A stretch of 64,000 bases of DNA, taken from contig NZ_CP061378.1 in the NCBI RefSeq assembly GCF_015624485.1, forward strand, positions 7,093,501-7,157,500, given 5' to 3'. The notes under the pieces were generated by a model. It did not search any database. It was not told the origin of the DNA and saw only the letters and a list, made by a program, of their open reading frames with translations. Shown here piece after piece: positions 35,430 to 44,498 of the stretch (positions are counted from its first letter, which is position 1; each line of letters starts with the position of its first letter). The translations under genes were made by a program, and so were the position numbers. This DNA comes from Bradyrhizobium genosp. L (GTDB lineage: Bacteria; Pseudomonadota; Alphaproteobacteria; Rhizobiales; Xanthobacteraceae).

Positions 35430-36227
35430 ATGACGCAGGCACAGCTCGCGCAGGGGAGCGATCCTCTGCTCGCGGTTCGCGACGTCAGCGTCGTGTTCGG
35501 CGGCATCATCGCGCTGAACGGCGTGTCTTTTGACATGCGCCATGGCCAGATCCTCGGCCTGATCGGACCGAACGGCGCCGGCAAGACCACGCTGTTCAAC
35601 TGCCTGTCACGGCTCTACCAGCCTTCGTCGGGCGACATCCTGATGGACGGCAAGAGCATCCTGACGCGCCCGCCGCACCGCATCGCCGAGATCGGCATCG
35701 GCCGCACCTTCCAGAACGTCGCGCTGTTTCCCAACCTGTCGGTGATCGACAATGTGCGGGTCGGCGCCCATGCCCGCACCTCGAGCGACATCGTCAGCGA
35801 CTCGCTGCGTCTCGCCTGGGTCCGCCGCGGCGAAGCCGACATGAACAGGAAGGTGCACGAGATCCTCGGCTATCTCGACCTCGAGGACGTCGCCCACACC
35901 GTGGTGTCGGGCCTGCCGTTCGGCACCCAGAAGCGCGTCGAGCTGGCGCGCGCTTTGGCCGCAGATCCGAAGATCCTGCTGCTCGACGAGCCGGCCGGCG
36001 GCCTCAATCATGAGGAAGTCCACGTGCTCGGCGACCTCATCCGCAAAATCCGCGACGACCGCAGAATCACCGTGCTGCTGGTCGAGCATCACATGGGCCT
36101 CGTGATGTCGATCGCCGACCACGTCGTCGCGCTCAATTTCGGCCGCAAGCTCGCCGAGGGCACGCCGGCCCAGATCCAGGCCGACCCGGATGTCATCAAG
36201 GCCTATCTGGGGAGCAAGGACCAATGA
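35430..36227 (+). CDS. HAAT-family ABC transporter ATP-binding protein (LivG type)
   Basis: A 265-residue ATPase: Walker A GPNGAGKT (46-53), the long LivG-type insertion after GIGRTFQNVALFPNLSVIDN, a degenerate signature region (SGLPFGTQKRVELARALAAD, where LSGGQ is replaced), Walker B ILLLDEPAGG with D186, and the C-terminal GKLAEGTPAQIQADPDVIKA typical of LivG. It powers uptake by the permease pair encoded downstream. Its stop overlaps the start of the second ATPase gene (ATGA). The substrate is not branched-chain amino acids by necessity: HAAT systems of this group often carry aromatic or dicarboxylic acids. Confidence 0.9.
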   Translation: MTQAQLAQGSDPLLAVRDVSVVFGGIIALNGVSFDMRHGQILGLIGPNGAGKTTLFNCLSRLYQPSSGDILMDGKSILTRPPHRIAEIGIGRTFQNVALFPNLSVIDNVRVGAHARTSSDIVSDSLRLAWVRRGEADMNRKVHEILGYLDLEDVAHTVVSGLPFGTQKRVELARALAADPKILLLDEPAGGLNHEEVHVLGDLIRKIRDDRRITVLLVEHHMGLVMSIADHVVALNFGRKLAEGTPAQIQADPDVIKAYLGSKDQ

Positions 36228-36937
36228 CCGCGATGCTCAACGTCAAGGACCTGCGCGCCTATTACGGTCAGGTCCAGGCCCTGCACGGCCTCAACTTCTC
36301 GCTCAACGAGGGATCGCTGACCACGCTGCTCGGCGCCAACGGCGCCGGCAAGACCACGACCTTGCGGGCGATCTGCAACATGGTGCGCTCGACCGGGTCG
36401 ATCGAGTTCGAGGGCAAGCCGATCGGCACCCGCTCCACCGAGAACGTGGTCCGCCTCGGCATCGCCCACGTGCCGCAGGGCCGCGGCACCTTCACCACCA
36501 TGACGGTGGAGGAAAACCTGCAGCTCGGCGCCATCACCCGCAGCGACAAGAAGGCCATCGTCGACGACATCGAGCGGATGTATACGCACTTCCCGAAGCT
36601 GAAGGAGCGCTATTCGCAGCAGGCCGGCACGTTGTCGGGCGGCGAGCAGCAGATGCTCGCGGTGGCGCGCGCGCTGATGCTGCGGCCGCGGCTGATGCTG
36701 CTCGACGAGCCGTCGTTCGGACTGGCGCCGCTGATCGTGCGCGACCTGTTCGGCATCCTCGGCAAGATCAACCGCGAGGAAAAGGTGACCATCCTGGTGG
36801 TCGAGCAGAATGCGCAGCTCGCGCTCGAGCTCGCCGACCAGGCCCATGTGATCGAAACCGGACGGATCGTGATGTCGGGCGACGCCAAGGACATCGCGAC
36901 CAACGAAGACGTCCGCAAATCCTATCTCGGCTATTGA
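36224..36937 (+). CDS. HAAT-family ABC transporter ATP-binding protein (LivF type)
   Basis: A 237-residue LivF-type ATPase. Walker A GANGAGKT is at 37-44, the signature is LSGGEQQMLAVARALMLRP, Walker B is LMLLDEPSFGLAP, and the C-terminus has VVEQNAQLALELADQAHVIE. It pairs with the preceding LivG-type subunit, with which it overlaps by four bases, to form the ATPase heterodimer on the cytosolic face. The permease gene follows after 11 bases. Confidence 0.91.
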   Translation: MTAMLNVKDLRAYYGQVQALHGLNFSLNEGSLTTLLGANGAGKTTTLRAICNMVRSTGSIEFEGKPIGTRSTENVVRLGIAHVPQGRGTFTTMTVEENLQLGAITRSDKKAIVDDIERMYTHFPKLKERYSQQAGTLSGGEQQMLAVARALMLRPRLMLLDEPSFGLAPLIVRDLFGILGKINREEKVTILVVEQNAQLALELADQAHVIETGRIVMSGDAKDIATNEDVRKSYLGY

Positions 36938-36948
36938 GGGAGCAGGCC

Positions 36949-37827
36949 ATGGAGCTTTTTGCCAACCAGGTCCTGGCCGGCATCGCCACCGGCGCGATCT
37001 ACGCCTGCATGGCGCTGGCCGTGGTCATGATCTACCAGGCGATCGACCATCTGAATTTCGCCCAGGGCGAAATGGCGATGTTCTCGACCTTCATTTCCTG
37101 GCAGCTGATGCAATGGGGCGTGCCGTATTGGGGCGCCTTCGTGCTCACGGTCGCGTTCTCGTTCCTCGCCGGCATCGCGATCGAGCGGCTGCTGTTCAAG
37201 CCGCTGGCGAAGGCGCCGATCCTGACCAACGTCGCCGGCTTCATCGCGCTGTACGCGATCATCAACTCGGTCGCCGGCCTGATCTGGGACTTCACCATCA
37301 AGCAGTATCCGACGCCGTTCGGCTCCTCGCCGTTCCTCGGCAGCCAGCTGATCTCGACCCACCAGGCCGGCATGATCGGCGTCACCATCCTGCTGCTGAT
37401 CCTGCTGTTCTTCTTCTTCCGCTTCACGCGGGTCGGTCTCGCGATGCGGGCGGCCGCCGCGCTGCCTGAATCGGCGCGGCTGGTCGGCATCAACACGTCG
37501 TGGATGATCGCGCTCGGCTGGGGCATGGCGGCGGCGATCGGCTCGATCGCGGGCATGCTGATCGCGCCGGTCGTGTTCCTGGAGCCCAACATGATGCTGG
37601 GCGTCTTGATCTACGGTTTCGCCTCGGCGGTGCTGGGCGGACTGAGCTCGCCGTTCGGCGCCGTGGTCGGCGGCTTCCTGGTCGGCATCTTCGAGAACCT
37701 GGTCGGCACCTACATCCCCGGCGTCGGCAATGAGCTGAAACTTCCGATCGCGCTTGCGCTGATCATCGTCGTCCTGGTCGTCAAACCGGCAGGCCTGTTC
37801 GGCCGCGCCATCGTCAAGCGAGTTTGA
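36949..37827 (+). CDS. HAAT-family ABC transporter permease (LivH type)
   Basis: A 292-residue membrane protein with about eight TM helices. Typical LivH landmarks are QVLAGIATGAIYACMALAVV at the N-terminus, DHLNFAQGEMAMFSTF, the cytosolic coupling segment RVGLAMRAAAALPESARLVG, and GALGGLSSPFGAVVGG-like sequence near the end. The ATG at 36949 follows GGGAGCAGGCC and gives the normal length; the same frame is open far upstream only as a shadow of the LivF gene. It forms the pore with the LivM-type subunit encoded two bases downstream. Confidence 0.9.
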   Translation: MELFANQVLAGIATGAIYACMALAVVMIYQAIDHLNFAQGEMAMFSTFISWQLMQWGVPYWGAFVLTVAFSFLAGIAIERLLFKPLAKAPILTNVAGFIALYAIINSVAGLIWDFTIKQYPTPFGSSPFLGSQLISTHQAGMIGVTILLLILLFFFFRFTRVGLAMRAAAALPESARLVGINTSWMIALGWGMAAAIGSIAGMLIAPVVFLEPNMMLGVLIYGFASAVLGGLSSPFGAVVGGFLVGIFENLVGTYIPGVGNELKLPIALALIIVVLVVKPAGLFGRAIVKRV

Positions 37828-37829
37828 TC

Positions 37830-38873
37830 ATGAGCGCCGTTGAAGACGTCGTCACAGAAGCCCCGGCCGTCGAGGCCGTTCCGAAGCGCGCCATGACGCT
37901 GGGCCACGGCACCTCGCTGGTGGTGCTGGTCGCGCTCATCGTCATCCCGCTGCTGGTCAAGAACTTCATCGTCTTCCAGCTGACGATGCTCCTGATCTAC
38001 GCGCTGGCAGTGATGGCGCTGAACATCCTGACCGGCGGAAGCGGCCAGTTCTCGCTCGGCCAGAGCGCGTTCTACGCGGTCGGCGCCTATACCTCGGCGA
38101 TCCTGATGGAGCATGCGGGCATGAACTATGCCCTGACGCTGCCGATCGCCGGCGTCGTCTGCTTCGCCTTCGGCTTCCTGTTCGGCCAGCCGGCGCTGCG
38201 ACTGAGCGGCGTCTACCTGGCGCTCGCGACCTTCGCGCTCGCCACCGCGATGCCGCAGCTCCTGAAACTCGGCTATTTCGAATACTGGACCGGCGGCGTG
38301 CAGGGCCTGGTCGTGACCAAGCCGGATGCGCCCGAGTTCCTGCAGACCGTGGCGTCATGGTTCGGCAAGACCATCTCGCAGGACATCTGGCTCTATTACT
38401 TCACGCTGGTGGTCTCGATCGCGATCTACGCCGCCTCGGTGAACCTGTTGCGCTCGCGTTCGGGCCGCGCCTTCATGGCGATCCGCGACAACGAGATCGC
38501 GGCCTCCGCGATGGGTGTCGACGTCGCGCTGTACAAGACGCTGGCGTTCGGCGTCTCGGCCGGCATCACCGGCGTCGCCGGCGGTCTCGGCGCCATCGCC
38601 GTGCAGTTCGTGGCACCCGACGGCTACACCATCCAGCTCGCGATCTCGCTGTTCCTCGGCATGGTGGTCGGCGGCGTCGGCTGGCTGCCCGGCTCGATCG
38701 TCGGCAGCGCGTTCATCATCTTCGTGCCCAACATCGCCGAGAGCGTTTCCAAGGGCCTGTCCGGCGCGGTGTTCGGCGTGCTGCTGTTCCTCGTCATCTT
38801 CCTCGTGCCGCACGGCGCCAGGCAGGTCGCGATCATTGCCCAGCAATTGGTCGCCAAGCTCAAGAAGAGCTAG
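37830..38873 (+). CDS. HAAT-family ABC transporter permease (LivM type)
   Basis: A 347-residue membrane protein with an acidic N-terminal extension, then about ten TM helices. Landmarks are ALNILTGGSGQFSLGQSAFY, RLSGVYLALATFALATAMPQ, SRSGRAFMAIRDNEIAASAM with the EAA-type coupling loop, and VAPDGYTIQLAISLFLGMVV. It completes the permease heterodimer. The start at ATG 37830 lies two bases after the LivH-type stop. The first binding-protein gene follows after 32 bases, so the transporter and that binding protein are one operon. Confidence 0.9.
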   Translation: MSAVEDVVTEAPAVEAVPKRAMTLGHGTSLVVLVALIVIPLLVKNFIVFQLTMLLIYALAVMALNILTGGSGQFSLGQSAFYAVGAYTSAILMEHAGMNYALTLPIAGVVCFAFGFLFGQPALRLSGVYLALATFALATAMPQLLKLGYFEYWTGGVQGLVVTKPDAPEFLQTVASWFGKTISQDIWLYYFTLVVSIAIYAASVNLLRSRSGRAFMAIRDNEIAASAMGVDVALYKTLAFGVSAGITGVAGGLGAIAVQFVAPDGYTIQLAISLFLGMVVGGVGWLPGSIVGSAFIIFVPNIAESVSKGLSGAVFGVLLFLVIFLVPHGARQVAIIAQQLVAKLKKS

Positions 38874-38905
38874 CAATCTGCAAGTTGAGAAAACCAGGAG
38901 ACATT

Positions 38906-40135
38906 ATGCGTTCCACCCTTCGGATCGCCGCGATTTCCGCGGCGATCGTCGCTGTTGCTGCGACATCCACGGCCGCGTTCGCCCAGAAGAAATACGACAC
39001 CGGCGCGTCCGATAGCGAGATCAAGATCGGCAACATCATGCCCTACTCGGGACCGGCATCCGCCTACGGCGTGATCGGCAAGACCGAGGAAGCCTATTTC
39101 AAGATGATCAACGATCAGGGCGGCATCAACGGCCGCAAGATCACGTTCGTCACCTACGACGACGCCTATTCGCCGCCGAAGGCCGTGGAGCAGGTGCGCA
39201 AGCTGGTCGAGAGCGACGAAGTGCTCGCCGTGTTCAACCCGCTCGGCACGCCGTCGAACACCGCGATCCAGAAATATCTCAACGCCAAGAAGGTGCCGCA
39301 GCTGTTCGTCGCCACCGGCGCCACCAAGTGGAACGACGCGAAGAATTTCCCATGGACCATCGGCTGGCAGCCGAGCTACCAGAGCGAGGCGCAGATCTAC
39401 GCCAAATGGCTGATGAAGGAGAAGCCCGACGCCAAGGTCGCGATCCTCTACCAGAACGACGATTTCGGCAAAGACTACCTCAAGGGCACCAAGGACGGCT
39501 TCGGCGCCAAGGCCGCCTCCAGCATCATCATGGAGGAGAGCTACGAAGTGTCCGAGCCGTCGATCGACGGCCATATCGTCAAGATCAAGGCCGCCAACCC
39601 CGACGTGTTCCTGATCTACGCGACGCCGAAATTCGCCGCGCAGGCCATCAAGAAGACGGGCGAGCTCGGCTGGAAGCCGTTGCAGATCGTCACCAACGTC
39701 TCGATCTCGGTCGGCAGCGTGATGCAGCCGGCCGGCTTCGAGAATGCCCAGGGCCTGCTCTCGGCCGCCTATGCCAAGGACGGCACCGACCCGCAATGGG
39801 GCAATGATCCCGGCATGAAGAAGTGGTCCGCGTTCGTCGACAAGTACATGCCGGGCGCCGACAAGACCGACAGCGGCGTCGTCTATGGCTACGGCGCGGC
39901 GCAGACGCTGGCCAAGGTGCTCGAGACGTGCGGCGACGACCTTACCCGCGCCAACGTCATGAAGCAGGCGGCGAGCCTGAAGGATTTTGTGCCCGACACA
40001 TTGCTGCCCGGCGTGAAGATCAACACCTCGGCCACCGACTTCGCCCCGATCGCGCAGCTCCAGATGCAGCGTTTCAAGGGCCAGAAATGGGAGCTGTTCG
40101 GCGAGATCATTTCGGGCGACGTCGCCGCCGAATAA
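38906..40135 (+). CDS. Periplasmic substrate-binding protein 1 of tandem array (LivK-like)
   Basis: A 409-residue type I binding protein. A signal peptide (hydrophobic IAAISAAIVAVAATSTA, cleavage after AFA at about residue 26) precedes the mature start QKKYDTGASDSEIKIGNIMP. Other family landmarks are INGRKITFVTYDDAYSPPKA, VLYQNDDFGKDYLKGTKDGF and the C-terminal QKWELFGEIISGD. GGAG is upstream of the ATG. It is the first of four closely related paralogues and the only one directly joined to the transporter operon. Ligand probably an organic acid (dicarboxylate or fatty acid), inferred from the neighbouring CoA ligase and beta-oxidation genes. Confidence 0.9.
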   Translation: MRSTLRIAAISAAIVAVAATSTAAFAQKKYDTGASDSEIKIGNIMPYSGPASAYGVIGKTEEAYFKMINDQGGINGRKITFVTYDDAYSPPKAVEQVRKLVESDEVLAVFNPLGTPSNTAIQKYLNAKKVPQLFVATGATKWNDAKNFPWTIGWQPSYQSEAQIYAKWLMKEKPDAKVAILYQNDDFGKDYLKGTKDGFGAKAASSIIMEESYEVSEPSIDGHIVKIKAANPDVFLIYATPKFAAQAIKKTGELGWKPLQIVTNVSISVGSVMQPAGFENAQGLLSAAYAKDGTDPQWGNDPGMKKWSAFVDKYMPGADKTDSGVVYGYGAAQTLAKVLETCGDDLTRANVMKQAASLKDFVPDTLLPGVKINTSATDFAPIAQLQMQRFKGQKWELFGEIISGDVAAE

Positions 40136-40162
40136 CGCTGCACCGCGGAAACAAAACGATAC

Positions 40163-40193
40163 GCCCCCGCGATATCAGTCGCGGGGGCTTTTT
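40163..40193 (+). terminator. Intrinsic terminator after binding protein 1
   Basis: GCCCCCGCGA and TCGCGGGGGC form a perfect 10-base-pair stem around TATCAG, followed by TTTTT. It starts 28 bases after the stop codon and separates binding-protein gene 1 from gene 2. Confidence 0.9.
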
Positions 40194-40253
40194 GTTGACG
40201 GCAGGTGCCCGTGGTGTTGAATGCATCGACCAAAAACACGAGGTGGGGAAACC

Positions 40254-41474
40254 ATGACTGCAGGACGCCTGTCGCTGGTGCTCTCGGCGCTCGCGCTGAT
40301 CGTGACACACTGCAATGTCGCGATGGCGCAGAAGGCCTACGACACCGGAGCCAGCGACGCCGAGATCAAGATCGGCAACATCATGCCCTACAGCGGCCCC
40401 GCCTCGGCCTATGGCACGATCGGCAGGACCGAGGCGGCCTATTTCAAGATGATCAACGCCCAGGGCGGCATCAACGGCCGCAAGATCAGCTTCATCTCCT
40501 ACGACGACGGCTACTCGCCGGCGAAGACGGTGGAGCAGGCGCGCAAGCTGGTCGAGAGCGACGGGGTGCTGCTGATCTTCAATTCGCTGGGCACCGCGAC
40601 CAACGCCGCGATCCGCAAATACATGAACGAGAAGCAGGTGCCGCAGCTGTTCGTCGCCTCCGGTGCCTCGAAATGGAACGACCCGAAGGACTATCCGTGG
40701 ACGATGGGCTGGCAGCCGTCCTACCAGGACGAGGCGCGGGTCTACGCAAAATACATCATGAAGCAAAAGCCGGACGCCAAGGTCGCCGTGCTCTACCAGA
40801 ACGACGATTTCGGCAAGGATTATCTCAAGGGGCTGAAGGACGCCTTCGGCGACAAGGCATCGATGATCATCGCCGAGGAAGCCTATGAAACCTCGGAGCC
40901 CACGATCGACAGTCGCATCGTCAAGCTGAAGGCCGCGGGCGCCGACACCCTGATCAGCATCACGACGCCGAAATTCGCGGCACAGGCGATCAAGAAGGCA
41001 GCGGAGATCGCCTGGACGCCGCTGCACATCCTTTCCAACGTCTCGGCCTCCCTGGGCGGCGTGATGCAGCCGGCGGGCTTCGAGAATTCGCAGGGCATCG
41101 TGTCGGCCTCCTATCTCAAGGACGGCGCCGACCCGCAATGGGACAAGGATGGCGGGATGCAGAAGTTCACCGCCTTCCTCAAGACCTCCTATCCGGACGG
41201 CAACAAGCTCGACGGCGCCACCGAGTTCGGCTACGCGGCCGCGCAAACCATGGTGAAGGTGCTTCAGATGTGCGGTGACGATCTCACCCGCGCCAACATC
41301 ATGAAGCAGGCGGCGAGCCTGAAGGAGTTCGTCCCCGACACGCTGCTGCCCGGCATCAGCATCAACACCTCAGCCACCGATTTCGCGCCGATCAAGCAAC
41401 TGCAATTGATGCGCTTCAAGGGCGAGAGGTGGGAGCTGTTCGGCGACATCATCTCGGCCAATCTCAGCAACTGA
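40254..41474 (+). CDS. Periplasmic substrate-binding protein 2 of tandem array (LivK-like)
   Basis: A 406-residue paralogue of the preceding protein. The signal peptide cleaves after AMA (about residue 25) and the mature protein begins QKAYDTGASDAEIKIGNIMP. Differences in the ligand-facing lobe compared with its sisters include SYDDGYSPAKTVEQ and SIIDSRIVK-region changes, and the conserved VLYQNDDFGKDYLKGLKDAF is retained. ATG at 40254 follows GGTGGGGAAACC. It lies between two intrinsic terminators and therefore probably has its own promoter. It should share the transporter encoded upstream, with a related but different ligand. Confidence 0.89.
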   Translation: MTAGRLSLVLSALALIVTHCNVAMAQKAYDTGASDAEIKIGNIMPYSGPASAYGTIGRTEAAYFKMINAQGGINGRKISFISYDDGYSPAKTVEQARKLVESDGVLLIFNSLGTATNAAIRKYMNEKQVPQLFVASGASKWNDPKDYPWTMGWQPSYQDEARVYAKYIMKQKPDAKVAVLYQNDDFGKDYLKGLKDAFGDKASMIIAEEAYETSEPTIDSRIVKLKAAGADTLISITTPKFAAQAIKKAAEIAWTPLHILSNVSASLGGVMQPAGFENSQGIVSASYLKDGADPQWDKDGGMQKFTAFLKTSYPDGNKLDGATEFGYAAAQTMVKVLQMCGDDLTRANIMKQAASLKEFVPDTLLPGISINTSATDFAPIKQLQLMRFKGERWELFGDIISANLSN

Positions 41475-41507
41475 TCCGATACGGCCCCAACGGTCGACTA
41501 AAGACGC

Positions 41508-41537
41508 AGCCCCTGCCGCAGTGCGGCGGGGGCTTTT
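41508..41537 (+). terminator. Intrinsic terminator after binding protein 2
   Basis: AGCCCCTGCCGCA and TGCGGCGGGGGCT pair with one mismatch, followed by TTTT. It begins 33 bases after the stop codon of binding protein 2. Confidence 0.85.
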
Positions 41538-41639
41538 CGTTGGGACGGTTCCGACGAAAAATGCTAGTCTCATCGACCAACAAGAGAGCCCTCGAAACAG
41601 GGGGCCGTGACACATCACCGTCAACAGGAGAGAGACGTC

Positions 41640-42866
41640 ATGTCCGCAACGCGACAATTGGCGGCCCTTGCGGCTGCCTGCGTGCTCGTTGCCGTATCAA
41701 ACGGCAGCGCGCTGGCCCAGAAGAAATACGACACCGGCGCCACCGACACCGAGATCAAGATCGGCAACATCATGCCGTATAGCGGTCCGGCGTCCGCCTA
41801 CGGCATCATCGGCCGCACCGAGGCCGCCTATTTCAAGAAGATCAACGATGCCGGCGGCATCAACGGCCGCAAGATCAACTTCATCTCCTATGACGACGCC
41901 TATTCGCCGCCGAAAACCGTGGAGCAGGCGCGCAAGCTGGTCGAGAGCGACGAAGTGCTCTTGATCTTCAACTCGCTCGGCACGCCGACGAACTCGGCGA
42001 TCCAGAAATACATGAACCAGAAGAAGGTGCCGCAGCTGTTCGTCGCCACCGGCGCCACCAAGTGGAACGATCCGAAGGACTTTCCATGGACCATGGGCTG
42101 GCAGCCCAACTACCAGAGCGAGACCCAGATCTACGCCAAGTACATCCTGAAGAACCTGCCGAACGCCAAGATCGCGGTGCTGTACCAGAACGACGATTAC
42201 GGCAAGGACTATCTGAAGGGCCTGAAGGATGGCCTCGGCCAGAAGGCCGCGGGCATGATCGTCGCCGAGGAGAGCTACGAGACCTCCGAGCCGTCGATCG
42301 ACAGCCACATCGTCAGGCTCAAGGCTTCCGGCGCCGACGTCTTCATCAACATCACGACGCCGAAGTTCGCGGCTCAGGCGATCAAGAAGATCCCCGAGAT
42401 CGGCTGGAAGCCGACCCACTTCCTCAACAACGTGTCGGCGTCGGTCGGCAGCGTGATCCGACCCGCCGGCTACGAGAACGCGCAGGACATTATCTCCGCC
42501 TCCTATCTGAAGGACGCCTCCGACAAGCAATGGGACAATGATCCCGGCATGAAGGAGTTTTACGCCTTCATGACGAAGGATTTCCCCGAGGGCGACAAGC
42601 TCGACGGCGGCACCGTGACCGGCTTCGGCGTGGCCCAGACCCTGGTGCAGGTGCTCAAGCAGTGCGGCGACAACCTGACGCGCGAGAACATCATGAAGCA
42701 GGCCGCGAACTTGCAGGACTTCCGCACCGAGGTGCTGCTGCCCGGCATCAAGATCAACACCGCTCCTAACGATTTCGCCCCGATCAGCCAGTTGCAGCTG
42801 ATGAAGTTCAAGGGCGAACGGTGGGAACTGTTCGGCGACGTGATCAGCGCCGACGTCGGCGGCTGA
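41640..42866 (+). CDS. Periplasmic substrate-binding protein 3 of tandem array (LivK-like)
   Basis: A 408-residue paralogue. The signal peptide ends at ALA (about residue 26) before QKKYDTGATDTEIKIGNIMP. It keeps INGRKINFISYDDAYSPPKT, VLYQNDDYGKDYLKGLKDGL and the C-terminal RWELFGDVIS. AGGAGAGAG precedes the ATG at 41640. Like its sisters it has Rho-independent terminators on both sides. High similarity along the full length with local changes points to duplication with ligand divergence. Confidence 0.89.
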   Translation: MSATRQLAALAAACVLVAVSNGSALAQKKYDTGATDTEIKIGNIMPYSGPASAYGIIGRTEAAYFKKINDAGGINGRKINFISYDDAYSPPKTVEQARKLVESDEVLLIFNSLGTPTNSAIQKYMNQKKVPQLFVATGATKWNDPKDFPWTMGWQPNYQSETQIYAKYILKNLPNAKIAVLYQNDDYGKDYLKGLKDGLGQKAAGMIVAEESYETSEPSIDSHIVRLKASGADVFINITTPKFAAQAIKKIPEIGWKPTHFLNNVSASVGSVIRPAGYENAQDIISASYLKDASDKQWDNDPGMKEFYAFMTKDFPEGDKLDGGTVTGFGVAQTLVQVLKQCGDNLTRENIMKQAANLQDFRTEVLLPGIKINTAPNDFAPISQLQLMKFKGERWELFGDVISADVGG

Positions 42867-42892
42867 CCCCTTCCCGCATCGCGACACCCCTG

Positions 42893-42921
42893 CCCCCTGC
42901 GACATTGTTGCAGGGGGTTTT
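42893..42921 (+). terminator. Intrinsic terminator after binding protein 3
   Basis: CCCCCTGC and GCAGGGGG form a perfect 8-base-pair stem around GACATTGTT, followed by TTTT. It starts 26 bases after the stop codon. Confidence 0.88.
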
Positions 42922-43027
42922 GCTTTGCCGCTGGATGATGATTCGTCCTAGTTTCGCGACCAAGGCGGCGGAGCCGACAAGACGCCGGCGCCTCCCTGCG
43001 AGACGCACACGAACAGGAGACATCCAA

Positions 43028-44260
43028 GTGTCCATGCCGATCCGACATCGCGCCGCAACCATCCTGCTCGGCCTCGCCATCGCGGCGACGAGCAGCGGCG
43101 CCGCATTCGCGCAGAAGAAATACGACACCGGCGCCAGCGACACCGAGATCAAGATCGGCAACATCGTCCCCTATAGCGGCCCGGCCTCGGCCTATGGCGT
43201 GGTCGGCAAGGCGATGGCCGCGGTGTTCAAGAAGGTGAACGACGACGGCGGCATCAACGGGCGCAAGATCAATTTCATCTCCTATGACGACGCCTATTCG
43301 CCGCCCAAGGCGGTCGAGCAGGCGCGCAAGCTGGTCGAGAGCGACGAGGTGCTGTTTCTGTTCGGCACGCTCGGCACTGCCTCCAACACCGCGATCCAGA
43401 AATATCTCAACGCCAAGAAGGTGCCGCAGCTGTTCGTCGCGACCGGCGCCACCAAGTGGAACGATCCGAAGACCTTTCCGTGGACCATGGGCTGGCTGCC
43501 CAGCTACCAGAGCGAGTCGCGGATCTACGCGAAATACCTGCTCAAGGAGAAGCCGGCCACCAAGGTCGCGGTGCTCTACCAGAACGACGACATGGGCAAG
43601 GACTATCTCAAGGGCCTTGAGGACGGCTTTGCCGGCGAGCCGTCGCGTATCGTCGCCAAGGAAAGCTACGAGGTCGCCGAACCCACCATCGATTCGCATG
43701 TGGTGCGGCTGAAATCCGCCAACCCCGACGTCATCATCTTCTTCACCACGCCGAAATTCGGTGCGCAGGCGATCAAGAAGGTCGGCGAGATGAACTGGAA
43801 GCCGGTGACCATCGTCTCCAACGTCTCGGCCTCGACCGCCACCGTGATGCGGCCAGCCGGGCTCGACAACGCACAGGGCGTGATCTCGGCGGCCTACGCC
43901 AAGGACGCCAGCGATCCGCAGTGGAAGGACGATGCCGGCATGAAGGCGTTCGACGAGCTGCTCGCCAAATACATGCCCGACACCAACCGCGTCGATTCCT
44001 CGGCGATGACCGGCTACAACATGGCGACCACGATGGTCGAGGTGCTGCGCCGCTGCGGCGACGACCTGACCCGCGCCAACGTGATGAAGCAGGCGGCGAG
44101 CCTGAGGCAGTTCCCGCAAGGCGGCCTGCTGCCCGGCGTGACGCTGTCGACCGGACCCGACGACTTCCAACCGATCGAGCAGCTGCAACTGATGCAGTTC
44201 AAGGGCGAACGCTGGCAACTGTTCGGCGATGTCATCAGCGGCGAGGCTGGCGGAAATTAG
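43028..44260 (+). CDS. Periplasmic substrate-binding protein 4 of tandem array (LivK-like)
   Basis: A 410-residue paralogue, the most divergent of the four: KAMAAVFKKVNDDGGING replaces the EAAYFKxIN segment and the C-terminus reads LRQFPQGGLLPGVTLSTGPD. Signal peptide cleavage is expected after AFA (about residue 28). The start is taken as GTG 43028 because AGGAG lies eight bases upstream; the ATG at 43034 would be too far from it. No intrinsic terminator follows; a dispersed repeat lies downstream. It is the last gene of the array, before the glycerate kinase gene. Confidence 0.88.
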   Translation: MSMPIRHRAATILLGLAIAATSSGAAFAQKKYDTGASDTEIKIGNIVPYSGPASAYGVVGKAMAAVFKKVNDDGGINGRKINFISYDDAYSPPKAVEQARKLVESDEVLFLFGTLGTASNTAIQKYLNAKKVPQLFVATGATKWNDPKTFPWTMGWLPSYQSESRIYAKYLLKEKPATKVAVLYQNDDMGKDYLKGLEDGFAGEPSRIVAKESYEVAEPTIDSHVVRLKSANPDVIIFFTTPKFGAQAIKKVGEMNWKPVTIVSNVSASTATVMRPAGLDNAQGVISAAYAKDASDPQWKDDAGMKAFDELLAKYMPDTNRVDSSAMTGYNMATTMVEVLRRCGDDLTRANVMKQAASLRQFPQGGLLPGVTLSTGPDDFQPIEQLQLMQFKGERWQLFGDVISGEAGGN

Positions 44261-44300
44261 GAGTTCGTGGGCTGACAGCTTGCCGTCGCAGGGGCGCTCC

Positions 44301-44411
44301 GCCAAAATATCGAAAAACAACCCCATGCAAAGGTGCCGGCGCCCCGTTCGGCACGGGCAACTTGACACGTCGGGCAACTCAGGGGTAGCCTTCCATTATT
44401 CCGAAATCGTG
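44301..44411 (-). repeat. Dispersed repeat, copy 2 (matches 1661-1792 in inverse orientation)
   Basis: Read on the minus strand it shows the same ordered blocks as copy 1: CGATTTCGGAATAATGGAA, CCTGAGTTGCCCGACGTGTC continuing AAGTTGCC, and CTTTGCATGGGGTTGTTTTT followed by CGATATTTTGG. It lies between the fourth binding-protein gene and the glycerate kinase gene. Confidence 0.75.
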
Positions 44412-44498
44412 CGAGCACGCCTCGCCCTCCCGCAAGCGGGAGAGCAAAAGGAACTCGCAATCCGGCCTCGTCAGGCCCCTGCTTCCGTGAGTATCACC

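Noticed and set aside
36190..37827. A 545-codon frame ending with the LivH-type permease.
   Set aside because: Only the part from 36949 codes; the upstream 250 codons are the LivF gene read in a wrong frame.
38357..38905. In-frame extension upstream of binding protein 1.
   Set aside because: It overlaps the LivM-type gene; the signal peptide and GGAG site fix the start at 38906.
42560..44377. A 605-codon minus-strand frame opposite binding protein 4.
   Set aside because: Shadow frame; it begins inside the dispersed repeat and has no protein-like motif.
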